DNA of 64,000 bases from Comamonas testosteroni TK102 (GTDB taxonomy: Bacteria > Pseudomonadota > Gammaproteobacteria > Burkholderiales > Burkholderiaceae_C): contig NZ_CP006704.1 of the NCBI RefSeq assembly GCF_000739375.1, positions 4,278,001 to 4,342,000 on the forward strand. The letters run 5' to 3'. The position numbers and the translations under genes were made by a program. The notes beneath the pieces are model-generated. The model was not told where the DNA came from. It ran no database searches and worked only from the letters and a program-made list of their open reading frames with translations. Shown here piece by piece: positions 36,459-45,339 of the stretch. Each line of letters opens with the position of its first letter. Positions within the stretch are counted from its first letter, which is position 1.

Positions 36459-36636
36459 AACACGGTTTGCAGACCGCATTGGGGAATCTTGTGCCAATAG
36501 GAAATGCAGTTTTCTGCCACGCTCCATGCGTGGAAAGCAGTGGTGTGGACGCCCGGACCATTGAGAGCATGTCAGACAGACTATGCGCAGCTGCAACAGG
36601 CTGTCCCAATCTCTCATGCCCGCCGGGCCCGCGCAA
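36459..36636 (-). repeat. Direct repeat copy B: 3' flank of the proximal adhesin gene
   Basis: This is the second copy of the ~180-bp flank described at 35310-35493. It contains the same CCACGC/GCGTGG hairpin and the same sequence up to the adhesin stop codon. With the gene it forms a unit of about 1.1 kb. Confidence 0.85.
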
Positions 36637-37503
36637 TTACTCGATATTAATCAGCAAGGTCGTCGAATTGCCGTAATTCGAAGGCATCGGGGTACCCGAC
36701 GCACCCAGCACCGACTTCAGCTTGAAGGTACGAGATCCGCTAATTAAAGCCCGCCTCGGGTTCTGCCCGTCAATGGTAATGGTGGAGGAAATCGATCCAT
36801 TGCCAAAGAGGAGGACATTTCCACCTGCGGTAAACACCGAGACCGTTACATCTGGCGAACATGAAATATCCACGTCCATCTCTTTCACATTGCCGTTCAC
36901 CTCAAGAGGGTTCAGACTTCCATGATCGAGCAGGAGTTCCGGCGTGTCTATGCTGCAGGTTGCATTGACCGCAGTGGGAAAGCCGGAGTAACAGGTCCCA
37001 GGAATAGGTCCGAAGGCGACACCAGGGCCTGACTCTGAATTCTGCGCCACCGCACACATTTCTATATTCTCTATCGACTGGCCAAGCGGGGACGCTGTAG
37101 TAATGGTAGTTCTTGCCGTACCGGAGTTGCCAAACTGGTTGACAAACATGTTTCCCACACAGGCCAGATTATAAGAACCATTGATAAAGCACGAATTGCC
37201 ATTTGAATTGCAAACATACTGATCAGGAAGGTCGCCGGCGAAGTTGTAAAGAGTACCACCTTTGCGTTTGTCTTTCGTCCCTATACTCAAGTGGCATATA
37301 CCTGGACTGAGCTGAATATCAGGTACTTCAATAATCGACCAGGTAATATCAAAAGCCCAGGATCCACCACTATTTCCACGATTCACCACACTGGTCACCG
37401 CTGGCACCTTGGCCGTCGCGGCTTGCGCCGCAGCAGCGCAAAAGAGCAAGCCCACCACCACCAATCTGCTGATGACCCAACTCCAAATAGATGAATTCTT
37501 CAT
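36637..37503 (-). CDS. Two-domain fimbrial tip adhesin B (duplicated, proximal copy)
   Basis: The product has 288 residues from the ATG at 37503 with the same AGGAATTAAT leader as copy A. The signal peptide (VISRLVVVGLLFCAAAAQA) and the C-terminal pilin-like domain (TCSIDTPELLLDHGSLNPLE to NSTTLLINIE) match copy A almost exactly. The central ~130 residues (DKRKGGTLYNFAGDLPDQY, NSNGNSCFINGSYNLACVG) are largely different. It follows the third minor pilin by 46 bp and belongs to the same operon. The pattern suggests two alternative tip adhesins sharing one fimbrial docking domain. Confidence 0.83.
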   Translation of the reverse strand: MKNSSIWSWVISRLVVVGLLFCAAAAQAATAKVPAVTSVVNRGNSGGSWAFDITWSIIEVPDIQLSPGICHLSIGTKDKRKGGTLYNFAGDLPDQYVCNSNGNSCFINGSYNLACVGNMFVNQFGNSGTARTTITTASPLGQSIENIEMCAVAQNSESGPGVAFGPIPGTCYSGFPTAVNATCSIDTPELLLDHGSLNPLEVNGNVKEMDVDISCSPDVTVSVFTAGGNVLLFGNGSISSTITIDGQNPRRALISGSRTFKLKSVLGASGTPMPSNYGNSTTLLINIE

Positions 37504-37549
37504 ATTAATTCCTGCATAGAGGCGCAAGACCTCACATAATTATTCGAAT

Positions 37550-38098
37550 CTATGGATACTGGAAAGTAAATGTTGCCGTCGCCACAAAGGGGCCTGGAAC
37601 AATCGTCTTGTTCAACACCGCCAGGCTCTCCCCCTGGACATAGGCAGTGAAATGGAGATCGTTGCTGCCAGCATTCAGCGGCAATGCCGAGGTTTGCGTA
37701 TTGATGGGCAGCACCCCGGCTGCATTTTCAATGGCGATGGCCACTCCGCGTGTGCCCCCTCCGGTATCCAATGCAAGCAGGCCCGGCAGGGATGTATTTT
37801 CGCTGCCGCTGAATTTCACTTTCACGGATGAAGCCAGCGCACCATCGCAATCGTCGAGATGAATCGTAAAAGGCTTGGGATCACTGCGACCGGTCTGATA
37901 AAAATCGTTCTGGAATATCTGCCCCAAATCGACTTTCAGATCCTCGTCAGCGGGGCGAAGCGTACAGGGCGCATTGATCAAGTTGCCTTTAAAGGTCGCA
38001 CCTATGCCGTCCAGAGCCGACGCTGGCAGCGCCATGCCGGCCATCAGCAACCCGAGTGCAAACGCCGCCAGTGAATGGATGTATTTCAATCTTTGCAT
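37550..38098 (-). CDS. Minor fimbrial subunit 3
   Basis: The product has about 182 residues from the ATG at 38098; an upstream ATG at 38116 would overlap the previous gene. A signal peptide ends at LPASALDG. The pilin fold shows GATFKGNLINAPCTLRPADE, the paired cysteines (APCTL and DDCDG), and the C-terminal beta strand TATFTFQYP needed for donor-strand exchange. It is encoded between another pilin and adhesin B. It is probably a tip-fibre or adaptor subunit. Confidence 0.87.
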   Translation of the reverse strand: MQRLKYIHSLAAFALGLLMAGMALPASALDGIGATFKGNLINAPCTLRPADEDLKVDLGQIFQNDFYQTGRSDPKPFTIHLDDCDGALASSVKVKFSGSENTSLPGLLALDTGGGTRGVAIAIENAAGVLPINTQTSALPLNAGSNDLHFTAYVQGESLAVLNKTIVPGPFVATATFTFQYP

Positions 38099-38108
38099 TT
38101 GAATCTCA

Positions 38109-38615
38109 CTACTCATAGGTGGCCAGAATCTGAGCCGAGGCACTGAATGCCTGGGCCGGAACGGCCGACAAAGCGACAGCGGGATCAAGCACCGGGGTCG
38201 CAAAAAACTCCAATCTCCCAGTGGCCGCACTGCTGGTCGCCACCACGCCCGAGTTCAACGGCAACGGCGCTCCCGCGAACTCCAGGGCAATGCCCAGCGC
38301 AGGAACATCGGTCTTCAGCGCGCCATTGGAGAATGAGCTTGGCAGTCCGGTGACCTCAAATTTCACATTGGTATTGTTATCGCAAAGGATATCTAATTGA
38401 ACGTTCTTTCTGCCATAGCTGGTTCCGTTGATATTGCGAATGATCAGATCCTGGAAATCGACGACCAGCGGACTTCCGTTATTGAGCTCGCAAGGTGTCG
38501 CGGCCGACAGGCTTCCTGAGAATTTGACATAGGCAGCAGGCGCGGCATGCAAACTTGCCAAAGGAGACATCACGATGGCTGCACAAAGACTTGCAAATAT
38601 CTTTCTTGAATTCAT
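38109..38615 (-). CDS. Minor fimbrial subunit 2
   Basis: The product has 168 residues from the ATG at 38615, with AAGGGG 8 bp ahead. The signal peptide is cut near LHAAPAAY. The pilin pair of cysteines is in AATPCELNNG and LDILCDNNT, and the C-terminus ends in SAQILATYE, an alternating strand typical of pilins. It is 10 bp from both neighbours, so it is tightly co-transcribed. It is likely an adaptor or minor shaft component of the fimbria. Confidence 0.87.
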   Translation of the reverse strand: MNSRKIFASLCAAIVMSPLASLHAAPAAYVKFSGSLSAATPCELNNGSPLVVDFQDLIIRNINGTSYGRKNVQLDILCDNNTNVKFEVTGLPSSFSNGALKTDVPALGIALEFAGAPLPLNSGVVATSSAATGRLEFFATPVLDPAVALSAVPAQAFSASAQILATYE

Positions 38616-38625
38616 CTTTGGCCCC

Positions 38626-39210
38626 TTAGACATATTCCAAAACCAGTGTCGCATTGGCGTTGAACTGGCCTGCTGTCAGGTTAGATCCCGCTCTTCTGAC
38701 CGGAACTGCCGTAAAAGACGGCCCGGTAGTCACATACTGCCCTGCGCCCCCAGCATACTGAGGATCGAACACAATCCCCGTGCCTACCGGCAGCGCCACG
38801 CCACCCTGACGGATCTCAATGGCCAGGTTATCCTGGTCAGTCGCCAGCAATCTATCTCCGAAACCGGCATTGGCACCAATGAACCGGATTTTCAATTGGG
38901 TATAGCCAGTGGGGTTTTCGCAATATATCTGATAGGGGATCGGCTTTTCATGCTGCGACCCGTCAATTTGCGACATAGGCAAAGAGGTACCAAAGTCCAC
39001 CTTGATTTCGTCCGACCCCGTCAGGTCGGTCACGTCGCAATACGGCGTTGCATTGACTTTAAATCTCACCGTAACGGTTTGAAAACTGGGTCCGGCCGAA
39101 GCATTTTCGATACCAGAAAAGACAAGTAGCGACACCACCAACGCATTGAGGCAGGAAATCCCTAACCAGGACCACCGCTTGGGTTTCGTCGATTTTCGGA
39201 ACTGAGTCAT
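38626..39210 (-). CDS. Minor fimbrial subunit 1
   Basis: The product has 194 residues from the ATG at 39210. A long basic N-terminus (TQFRKSTKPKRWSWLG) precedes the hydrophobic signal segment, which ends near ENASAGPS. Pilin features are ATPYCDVTDL and QIYCENPTG cysteines, GVALPVGTGIVF and the terminal ATLVLEYV strand. It follows the chaperone gene after ~140 bp, which may contain a processing site. It is a secreted subunit assembled by the usher. Confidence 0.85.
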   Translation of the reverse strand: MTQFRKSTKPKRWSWLGISCLNALVVSLLVFSGIENASAGPSFQTVTVRFKVNATPYCDVTDLTGSDEIKVDFGTSLPMSQIDGSQHEKPIPYQIYCENPTGYTQLKIRFIGANAGFGDRLLATDQDNLAIEIRQGGVALPVGTGIVFDPQYAGGAGQYVTTGPSFTAVPVRRAGSNLTAGQFNANATLVLEYV

Positions 39211-39349
39211 ATATATACGCCTAGAAAGGGAATTGCTGTTCAATGTGGCAACGAGGGGCGATAGCCATGATTTTCAACATAGACCGCCATCGCCACTCCG
39301 GATGTTGGTTGGTCAGATCAATACGAAAGTGCCCCGCACATTGCTCGAA

Positions 39350-40120
39350 TCAATCCTTGGATTTTTCGGTATTGACCTTGCAATCCTCACCATCACAATC
39401 AAAAACCAGCGCAACCTGCCCGCCAAAATCGTTCACATAGCTCAGTACCGGGTTGGCACCCAAGGCCTGCATATTGGCCTTCAAGTCTGCGGAGCTTTTG
39501 GGAGACACCATCAACGATTCAAAACCCTCAACGGAATCGCCACCTTTTTTATTGCTGGCGCCAATAATGGTCACGTAGTAAGGCGTCGGGTTATGGATGG
39601 TGTATCCCTTGGCCTGCTTTTTCAGCGTGATCTGCTCCTGGAATGGAGTAGCCTGCAATTTAGCGGCGGCAGCTGCCAGATCCGCGGGGCGATAGAACAT
39701 CTTGATGCGGGTCTGCAAAGCGATCTGGAGTGCATTTTCCTTGTCGGACTTCGGGGGAATCTCGCGAAGATTGAAGTAAAACACGGACTCGCGATCCTTC
39801 GGCAACTCCTGGGCCGCAGGCAATGCCTGGACCTTCACCTGAGTCTGCTCGGAGGGCTCCACACGTTGCAGAGGGGGCAATACCGCGAAAGCTGCCTTGG
39901 CCCCTTCCAGCTTGGTCCCGCTCTCATCTTCCAGCCAGCCCTGTGCAAGATAGGGCAGCTTGTCGTTCTTGTTCATCACGACAAGACTGACCGATTTCTC
40001 GTTAGCAGGGTACACCAGTCGGGTGCGATCCAGGCTGATGGCAGCGTTGGCAGGTGCAAACGAAATCGCAATCATCATTCCGAGAGCGACACGCACGGCA
40101 GAGAGAATCTTCGAGTTCAT
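39350..40120 (-). CDS. Periplasmic fimbrial chaperone (PapD family)
   Basis: The product has 256 residues. A signal peptide ends at APANAAIS, followed by the PapD N-domain (LDRTRLVYPANEKSVSLVV) and the conserved VFYFNLREIPPKS segment with a short F1-G1 loop. The second Ig domain contains GYTIHNPTPYYVTIIG and a C-terminal lysine-rich tail. It folds pilins in the periplasm and hands them to the usher. AAGGA lies before its ATG. The gene follows the usher gene, the reverse of the common chaperone-then-usher order. Confidence 0.92.
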   Translation of the reverse strand: MNSKILSAVRVALGMMIAISFAPANAAISLDRTRLVYPANEKSVSLVVMNKNDKLPYLAQGWLEDESGTKLEGAKAAFAVLPPLQRVEPSEQTQVKVQALPAAQELPKDRESVFYFNLREIPPKSDKENALQIALQTRIKMFYRPADLAAAAAKLQATPFQEQITLKKQAKGYTIHNPTPYYVTIIGASNKKGGDSVEGFESLMVSPKSSADLKANMQALGANPVLSYVNDFGGQVALVFDCDGEDCKVNTEKSKD

Positions 40121-40163
40121 GAATTATCCTTTTCTATGTATACAAGATATGCTTGAGGAGGCC

Positions 40164-42662
40164 TTATTCTTGGCACTGCACCGTCAAGCTATCGGACAGG
40201 TCGCCAGGCAGCGTATCCGACAATTGAACCTGGCACTGACCGGTATCACCCCACTTCACCTGCAGCTGTTCTCCGGCAACGATGCCATTGACATAAGTGA
40301 CGCCCTGCTCACCGACAAGACCCAGCTCCTGCTGCTTCTCGTTGAAAACCCGTGCACCAAAGGGAGGGAAGCTGCCGTCCTTTGTCTGAAGGGACAGCAT
40401 TGCCTTTTCGCCGACGAGCATGTCGAATTTTCTATAGCCGATCGCGCCCTCGGTAAAGGTTCCCGTGGAAATCGAGTTATTCGCCTGCACGTTGTCCGGC
40501 ATGCCGTTCACATCGATATCGATGGAGTTGCGGTTGTAACTACCCACGTTGGAGACCACCGCCTTGCCAAACATATTGCTCTTGATCTTCGATCCGAATC
40601 GACCCACGGGCACACCTGCGACGCCATTCGTATCCACCAGAACCCGAGTGCCACCGCTGGCGCCAACGGGATGCAGCGCGCCGCCTTCGGGCGTGACCGT
40701 CAGCCCGCCTCGCACCGAAACGTTCAGGGACGAGTAGTCCTGCGCCCTGTAGCTGGCCATGGCATCCACCTTGGCCAGAGAAGTGTCTCGCGAGTAGTAG
40801 GCACTGCCCTCGGCACGGCCACCGGTCTCACCCCCACGCAGCGTGTAGTAGTCATTCGGCGAGGTCCGATCCGAGTAGCTCACCGACTGAGATTTCGACG
40901 ATCCATAGGCGCCGCTGTAGCCCAGCGTCCCCGAGTTGCCCCATGGTATGGACATCGACAGAAAAACCCCGTTGTCTTTTTTCCCGTTGAACTCGCTAGA
41001 GTACGCATTCATCGATACCGATACATTTCTGAAATTCCCGAAATTAAAGTAGGTCGATGCTGAGAGGTTGTAACGCAGGCTCTCTGCATTGTTCCAATAG
41101 GTCAGTCGGTTAATGCTCAGGTAGGCACTCACCTTGTCGAACTGCTGGTTGAGCGCAACCGTGTACATCTGCTTGGGGCGCATCGCGGAGTAGTCTTGCG
41201 ACAACCGCAGATAGTCAGACATCGACAAGAAGTTCTGATCGGAAAAGCGATAGCCGGCGAACGTGACCTGACTTCTCGTCGCGTCAAACACCTTGGAATA
41301 ACTCAGGCGGTATGAATTCCCGCCTCTCCAGCTCTCCATATCCCTCAGTTGCGCCCTGGAATGCGTGACGTCGAATGACAGCGCACCAAATTGCGCCAGG
41401 TCGCGGCCAATGCCGGCCGAGAATGCCTGATACTTCCCGCTAAGAATCGAGCCTCCGTAGAGGGATACATTGTTGCTGGCACCCCAGGAGACTTCGCCAC
41501 CGGCGAAGACAGGACCGTTCATGCGATGGTTCATCTCCGAGGGCTTGCCCGCCATGGCCTTGTAGCGCAACTGACCAGGACGGGTCAGGTACGGAATCGA
41601 GGCCGTGTTGACCTGGAAGGTCTGCACGCGACCATCAGACTCCTCGACACGCACGTCAAGTTGCCCGGAAGTGGAGCGATCCAGATCCTGGATGCGGAAC
41701 GGGCCGGCGGGAACCAGTATTTCCTTGATCACACGACCTTGCTGGCTGATCGTCACCTTGGCGTTGGTCTGCGCCACGCCAGACACTTCAGGCGCATATC
41801 CCCGCAAATTCGGGGGCAGCATCGCGTCGTCCGACTTCAGGCCCACACCGGTATAGCGGAAGGTGTCAAACAGATTCGACTCTAGATAGCTTTCACCAAT
41901 AGCCAGGCGCGCCTTGTATTGGGGCAGCGGGCGATACAGCGTGACATCCGTCCAGGAGAACTTCGACTGCGACGGGTTCGAAGCTGCGCCCGAATTCGAG
42001 TTTGATTGTGAGTTCGCCTGCCAGCCCGCGCGCAGACGCCAAGCCCCCAGATTCGCCCCGACGACGCCGTTGCCGGTAAATCGGGTCGAGCTGCCGCCCG
42101 ATGTTTGATCCATGTGCTGAGCAGCCAGGTAGTAATCGAAGACTGCGCCGGAGATGCCATCTTCCCATCGGCTTGGAGGATCCCAGTATGGAGCGTTGTA
42201 TTCGAGGTTGACCTGGGGAATATTGAGGTACAGCAGGTTCTTGCTGACATCGGGACGCACCTCCATGCCGTTGACGCTATCAACGATAAGGCACTCGCCG
42301 TCATTCCACCATTTGACCTTCACCATGGCGTCTTCGGTCAAGCCGAGCTTCTCGACCAGGCTTTGATCGATACAGACGCGGCTTTCCTTCTTGTCACCTT
42401 CAGGGGAGATAAATCTCACCGGAACCGTCTTCAGCGCCTGACCATTAATATTCACCAGCAAGTCGTAAACACCCGGCAGCACATATCCCTTGGTGGAAAA
42501 TGCGCTCAAGTCAATATTATCCCGGTCCTTGACATCCAGAAGATCGGCGTTGAACTCCACCGTATCCGCATAAGCGAAACCAGGGGAAGCACATAACACT
42601 GTGGCGCCCAGAAACGTGGACATCAACAATGCGCGAGAAGGGCCAAAATAACGGAACGACAT
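40164..42662 (-). CDS. Outer membrane fimbrial usher (PapC/FimD family)
   Basis: The product has 832 residues, the usual length. The signal peptide (to SPGFAYAD) precedes an N-terminal chaperone-binding domain beginning VEFNADLLDVKDRDNIDLS with the conserved YVLPGVYDLLVNINGQ. The large beta-barrel includes YRYTGVGLKSDDAMLPPNLR-like and GPFRIQDLDRSTSGQLDVRV segments, a plug domain, and C-terminal domains ending in GQCQVQLSDTLPGDL. It forms the secretion pore that polymerises the fimbria. A hairpin with a U-run sits between this gene and the major pilin gene upstream. Confidence 0.95.
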   Translation of the reverse strand: MSFRYFGPSRALLMSTFLGATVLCASPGFAYADTVEFNADLLDVKDRDNIDLSAFSTKGYVLPGVYDLLVNINGQALKTVPVRFISPEGDKKESRVCIDQSLVEKLGLTEDAMVKVKWWNDGECLIVDSVNGMEVRPDVSKNLLYLNIPQVNLEYNAPYWDPPSRWEDGISGAVFDYYLAAQHMDQTSGGSSTRFTGNGVVGANLGAWRLRAGWQANSQSNSNSGAASNPSQSKFSWTDVTLYRPLPQYKARLAIGESYLESNLFDTFRYTGVGLKSDDAMLPPNLRGYAPEVSGVAQTNAKVTISQQGRVIKEILVPAGPFRIQDLDRSTSGQLDVRVEESDGRVQTFQVNTASIPYLTRPGQLRYKAMAGKPSEMNHRMNGPVFAGGEVSWGASNNVSLYGGSILSGKYQAFSAGIGRDLAQFGALSFDVTHSRAQLRDMESWRGGNSYRLSYSKVFDATRSQVTFAGYRFSDQNFLSMSDYLRLSQDYSAMRPKQMYTVALNQQFDKVSAYLSINRLTYWNNAESLRYNLSASTYFNFGNFRNVSVSMNAYSSEFNGKKDNGVFLSMSIPWGNSGTLGYSGAYGSSKSQSVSYSDRTSPNDYYTLRGGETGGRAEGSAYYSRDTSLAKVDAMASYRAQDYSSLNVSVRGGLTVTPEGGALHPVGASGGTRVLVDTNGVAGVPVGRFGSKIKSNMFGKAVVSNVGSYNRNSIDIDVNGMPDNVQANNSISTGTFTEGAIGYRKFDMLVGEKAMLSLQTKDGSFPPFGARVFNEKQQELGLVGEQGVTYVNGIVAGEQLQVKWGDTGQCQVQLSDTLPGDLSDSLTVQCQE

Positions 42663-42792
42663 GGAGTATTTCGCTGATCGAGGTTGAATACGCGCGAGAG
42701 CTTTATGTCTTATGGCGTATCGCTGATGGTTCTAAACTTGCTGGCATTACAAGGTGGATACCTATCGGCAACAGTTCGGAACAAGCGGCTCA

Positions 42793-42831
42793 AAAAAATA
42801 ATAGGCCTGTGAATTGGTGCTCCACAGGCCT
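42793..42831 (-). terminator. Rho-independent terminator or attenuator between major pilin and usher genes
   Basis: For the minus-strand transcript a 9-bp stem, AGGCCTGTG with CACAGGCCT (42803-42831), is followed by ATTATTTTTTTT (complement of 42791-42802). It would stop most transcripts after the major pilin and let few read into the usher, giving the expected excess of major subunit. Confidence 0.85.
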
Positions 42832-42842
42832 TCGTCTAAACC

Positions 42843-42871
42843 AGTCCCGGGAATTGATAATTCCCGAGACT
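42843..42871 (-). terminator. Second hairpin downstream of the major pilin gene
   Basis: Minus-strand RNA forms a 13-bp stem (AGTCTCGGGAATT with a complementary arm containing one G-U pair) and a short loop, ending 25 bp after the fimA stop. It has only a short U-run, so it may protect the pilin mRNA 3' end. Confidence 0.6.
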
Positions 42872-42895
42872 TAGCCTAAGTAACCAGCTGGCAAC

Positions 42896-43429
42896 TTATT
42901 GGTAAGCGAGCACAAAGTTGGCAGGCACGCTGAATGCGCCAGGAACCAGTTCGCCGGGGGTGGTGCTGCCCTTCAGGCGTGCATTGAATGTCAGCTGGGG
43001 GTTGCTGACCAGGGGGCTCAGCGTGATGGGAGCAGTGGCTTCACCCAGCTTCACTTGCTGCAGGTTGGTGGTCAGCAGTTCGATGGAAGCACCGGCAGCG
43101 CCACCCAGCAGGCCCAGGGAGTACTGGTCATAGGGCGACTGCATGCCTGTGAAGGTCACCGACAGCTTGTCCTTGGTGCCGGCGGTGATCACGCAACCCT
43201 GCAGGTTGATGTGGAAAGGGACTTCAGCAGAGGTGCCACCATTTTCCAGAGCGGCTGTAGCGATGGCACCCAGGCTAACGGCTTGGTCCAGCGAATCAGC
43301 GGCGATCGAGCAAGGTGCATCGATAATGGAGCCGTTGAAAGTGACCTTGCCGGAACCTTGGTCGGCAGCGTTGGCAGCTGTCACGCCGAAAGCCAGAATG
43401 GAAGCGATTGCGAGCGTAGAGATTTTCAT
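42896..43429 (-). CDS. fimA: Major fimbrial subunit (type 1 pilin family)
   Basis: The product has 177 residues. The signal peptide (KISTLAIASILAFGVTAANA) is followed by the pilin start DQGSGKVTFNGSIIDAPCSI. The disulfide pair is APCSI and LQGCVIT, and the sequence ends in VPANFVLAYQ, the beta strand used in donor-strand complementation. It is the first gene of the cluster and probably the shaft protein. Two hairpins after its stop point to higher expression than the rest. TTAGGA precedes the ATG. It is AT-richer than most neighbours, and the intergenic DNA upstream of it is also AT-rich. Confidence 0.9.
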   Translation of the reverse strand: MKISTLAIASILAFGVTAANAADQGSGKVTFNGSIIDAPCSIAADSLDQAVSLGAIATAALENGGTSAEVPFHINLQGCVITAGTKDKLSVTFTGMQSPYDQYSLGLLGGAAGASIELLTTNLQQVKLGEATAPITLSPLVSNPQLTFNARLKGSTTPGELVPGAFSVPANFVLAYQ

Positions 43430-44014
43430 GTTTGTCCTAAGTTAAGAATATCGAAATGCAATAAGCAGCTTTAAGAAAAAATGCTTGGCTTGCAGTTGCG
43501 AGATAAGCAACAGGACGAATGATGCTTTCGCCGCCCCCTGCCAGGCTTAGGAACATTCCTAATCGGCTATCACAGAAGCATCGCAATAGTCAATGAATGT
43601 TAATCACATTGATTTCACCGAATTTATCGGTGGCAGACACTTGGAGAGTCGCCCTTCTCCACTCGATTTTTGGATCCTGGACGTGCGGGAACATCGCAAC
43701 TGTCGTTATCACTGCGGCCTTGAGCGGCGTTGTCGAGCACAGCACGGGAAAATGCGCAGCGAGTGCACGCAAAAGATGAACGAGATGAATTTCGATTAGC
43801 TGCCGCGGCCGTCCAGCGCAGCAAGTTCCTGGTGGGATGTGCGCAATTACCTGCGGAATGCCGAGTCTGCGCTGAGGCTCGTGGCGGCGCTCGCCGTCGT
43901 TGCATAAATCCGTTTGAGGACGGATTGCCCACGGCCCCGGGCAAGTACCGCCTTATCAACGAGCGCCGTTGCGCGTCTCTTGCGGGGTGTCATCGGTTTG
44001 CCTGCACACCGTAC
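43430..44014. other. Fimbrial promoter region and non-coding DNA
   Basis: The first ~180 bp are AT-rich and should hold the fimA promoter. The remainder contains overlapping short frames on both strands with frequent stops and no convincing family match. I see no gene. Confidence 0.45.
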
Positions 44015-44078
44015 TCACACTCTCGGCAAAAGCGCTATCGCGGCAGTTGCAGGCCCTCTCATACGGGGCCTCCCGTTG

Positions 44079-44420
44079 TCACCAGGCAATGCGGCCACTG
44101 GTGGCTTGTAGGCTTGTACATTGGCAGCCTTGACCACAATGCACGATGATCGCCCTGCGCGGCCTTCTGAAGCAGACAGGTATGTGCACGGCATTCTCTT
44201 CACATTGCGACTCCAAGCGATTGCCCATTGCACAGCCCGGCACTTGATGTGAGAACAAGTCAAGGGCCGCATGCAGATACAGCCAGCCTTCATGCGTGGG
44301 CGTGGCGATGAAGCTGATGTCTGTGCCCCAGGGTATTGAGTGCTCCGATCTTGAACTGCTGCGCCAATAGATGCGGGACCAGGATAGATCGCGCCAATGC
44401 GTCGGCAATGCGGCACCCAT
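44079..44420 (-). pseudogene. Decayed IS3-family transposase fragment
   Basis: The minus-strand translation contains WGTDISFIATPTHEGWLYLH and LDLFSHQVPGCAMGNRLES, clearly the first-aspartate region of an IS3-type DDE transposase (compare DITYIA, GWLYLA, LDLFSR). The second catalytic region is corrupted: where HSDRGSQY is expected the sequence reads VHCGQGCQC, so the aspartate is lost. The rest of the element has no matching frame or terminal repeats. It is a fossil, not a functional transposase. Confidence 0.75.
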
Positions 44421-45072
44421 GCGGCTTTACCAATCCATGGCGGCGGCTGCACCCGCCCGATCTGGTGCCTGTCAGAACAGGTCAGAACAGGAGCAATTGC
44501 CGAATCAAAGCTGGAGCGTTCTGCAGCGCATGCTCCACGGCAAGGCTGTCTCTACAGGCTGTGTGCTTTGGGAATCCGTCGCGACAAGCGCCTGGCGCGC
44601 TCTAATGTGCCGGGCAGGTATGGACTTGCCGCCTCACGCAGCGCGCAACGCTCAATCGGCAGCCGCGAGCCGATGCCTACAAGTCAACGCTGACCCATGC
44701 CCAAATTGACATTGCTTGACAACATTGAGCGCCCGGAGTCTTGGAATAGGAACTATCTGAAGCTGGCGCCCGATCCAGCTATCTAGACTGCCGCCCTGTA
44801 TGACACGCATTCGCTCATGGCCACCACATTGGTGCGCGAGCAACTGCGCATCAATCAAGAACCGCCGCGGCATAAACCTATCGTCATGGAGGCCGACATC
44901 AAAGACCCTCGTTACCAAAGAATGCGCACCAACCAGCCACACGCATCCCGCCTTCTTGCCGGCTGGCCATGGGATCTGCTCTCCGGCGCATTGGTTCAAG
45001 TGTCGACTCGTGCAAGTAGCTGCCACTGCCATTTTGTGTGCTGGCACAGCGCACCCATACTGAAGTACTGAC

Positions 45073-45339
45073 ATGAAGAAAATCAATGTCAAACCCTTTG
45101 CCGCAGACAAGGCTTCTGCAGTTGATTCTGATGCCTGCCCCGCTTCGGTGCCGAAGGCTCAGGTCGCCAGCCTTGAAGCACAGCTGATTGGCCATGGCCT
45201 GAGTCGCCATGTACCAGCCATGCAGGGTGGCTTTGACGTCATCACCAACTACGGCTCCTGGCACGTGGATGGCGAACTCGCTGCGCAAATGGCAGAAGTG
45301 ATGCGCCTACACCTGATGAAGCAGTTGGAGACGGTATAG
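45073..45339 (+). CDS. Possible small protein of unknown function
   Basis: The frame encodes 88 residues starting KKINVKPFAADKASAVDSD. Amino-acid composition is balanced and no aberrant run is seen, unlike the other frames around it, but there is no clear ribosome-binding site (GAAGTACTGAC precedes the ATG). I recognise no family. It is surrounded by insertion-sequence debris, so it may be a passenger gene or a chance frame. Confidence 0.3.
   Translation: MKKINVKPFAADKASAVDSDACPASVPKAQVASLEAQLIGHGLSRHVPAMQGGFDVITNYGSWHVDGELAAQMAEVMRLHLMKQLETV

Noticed and set aside
35200..37550. CRISPR-like or short tandem repeat array near the fimbrial genes
   Set aside because: The repeats are two ~1.1-kb gene-sized units, not short regularly spaced repeats.
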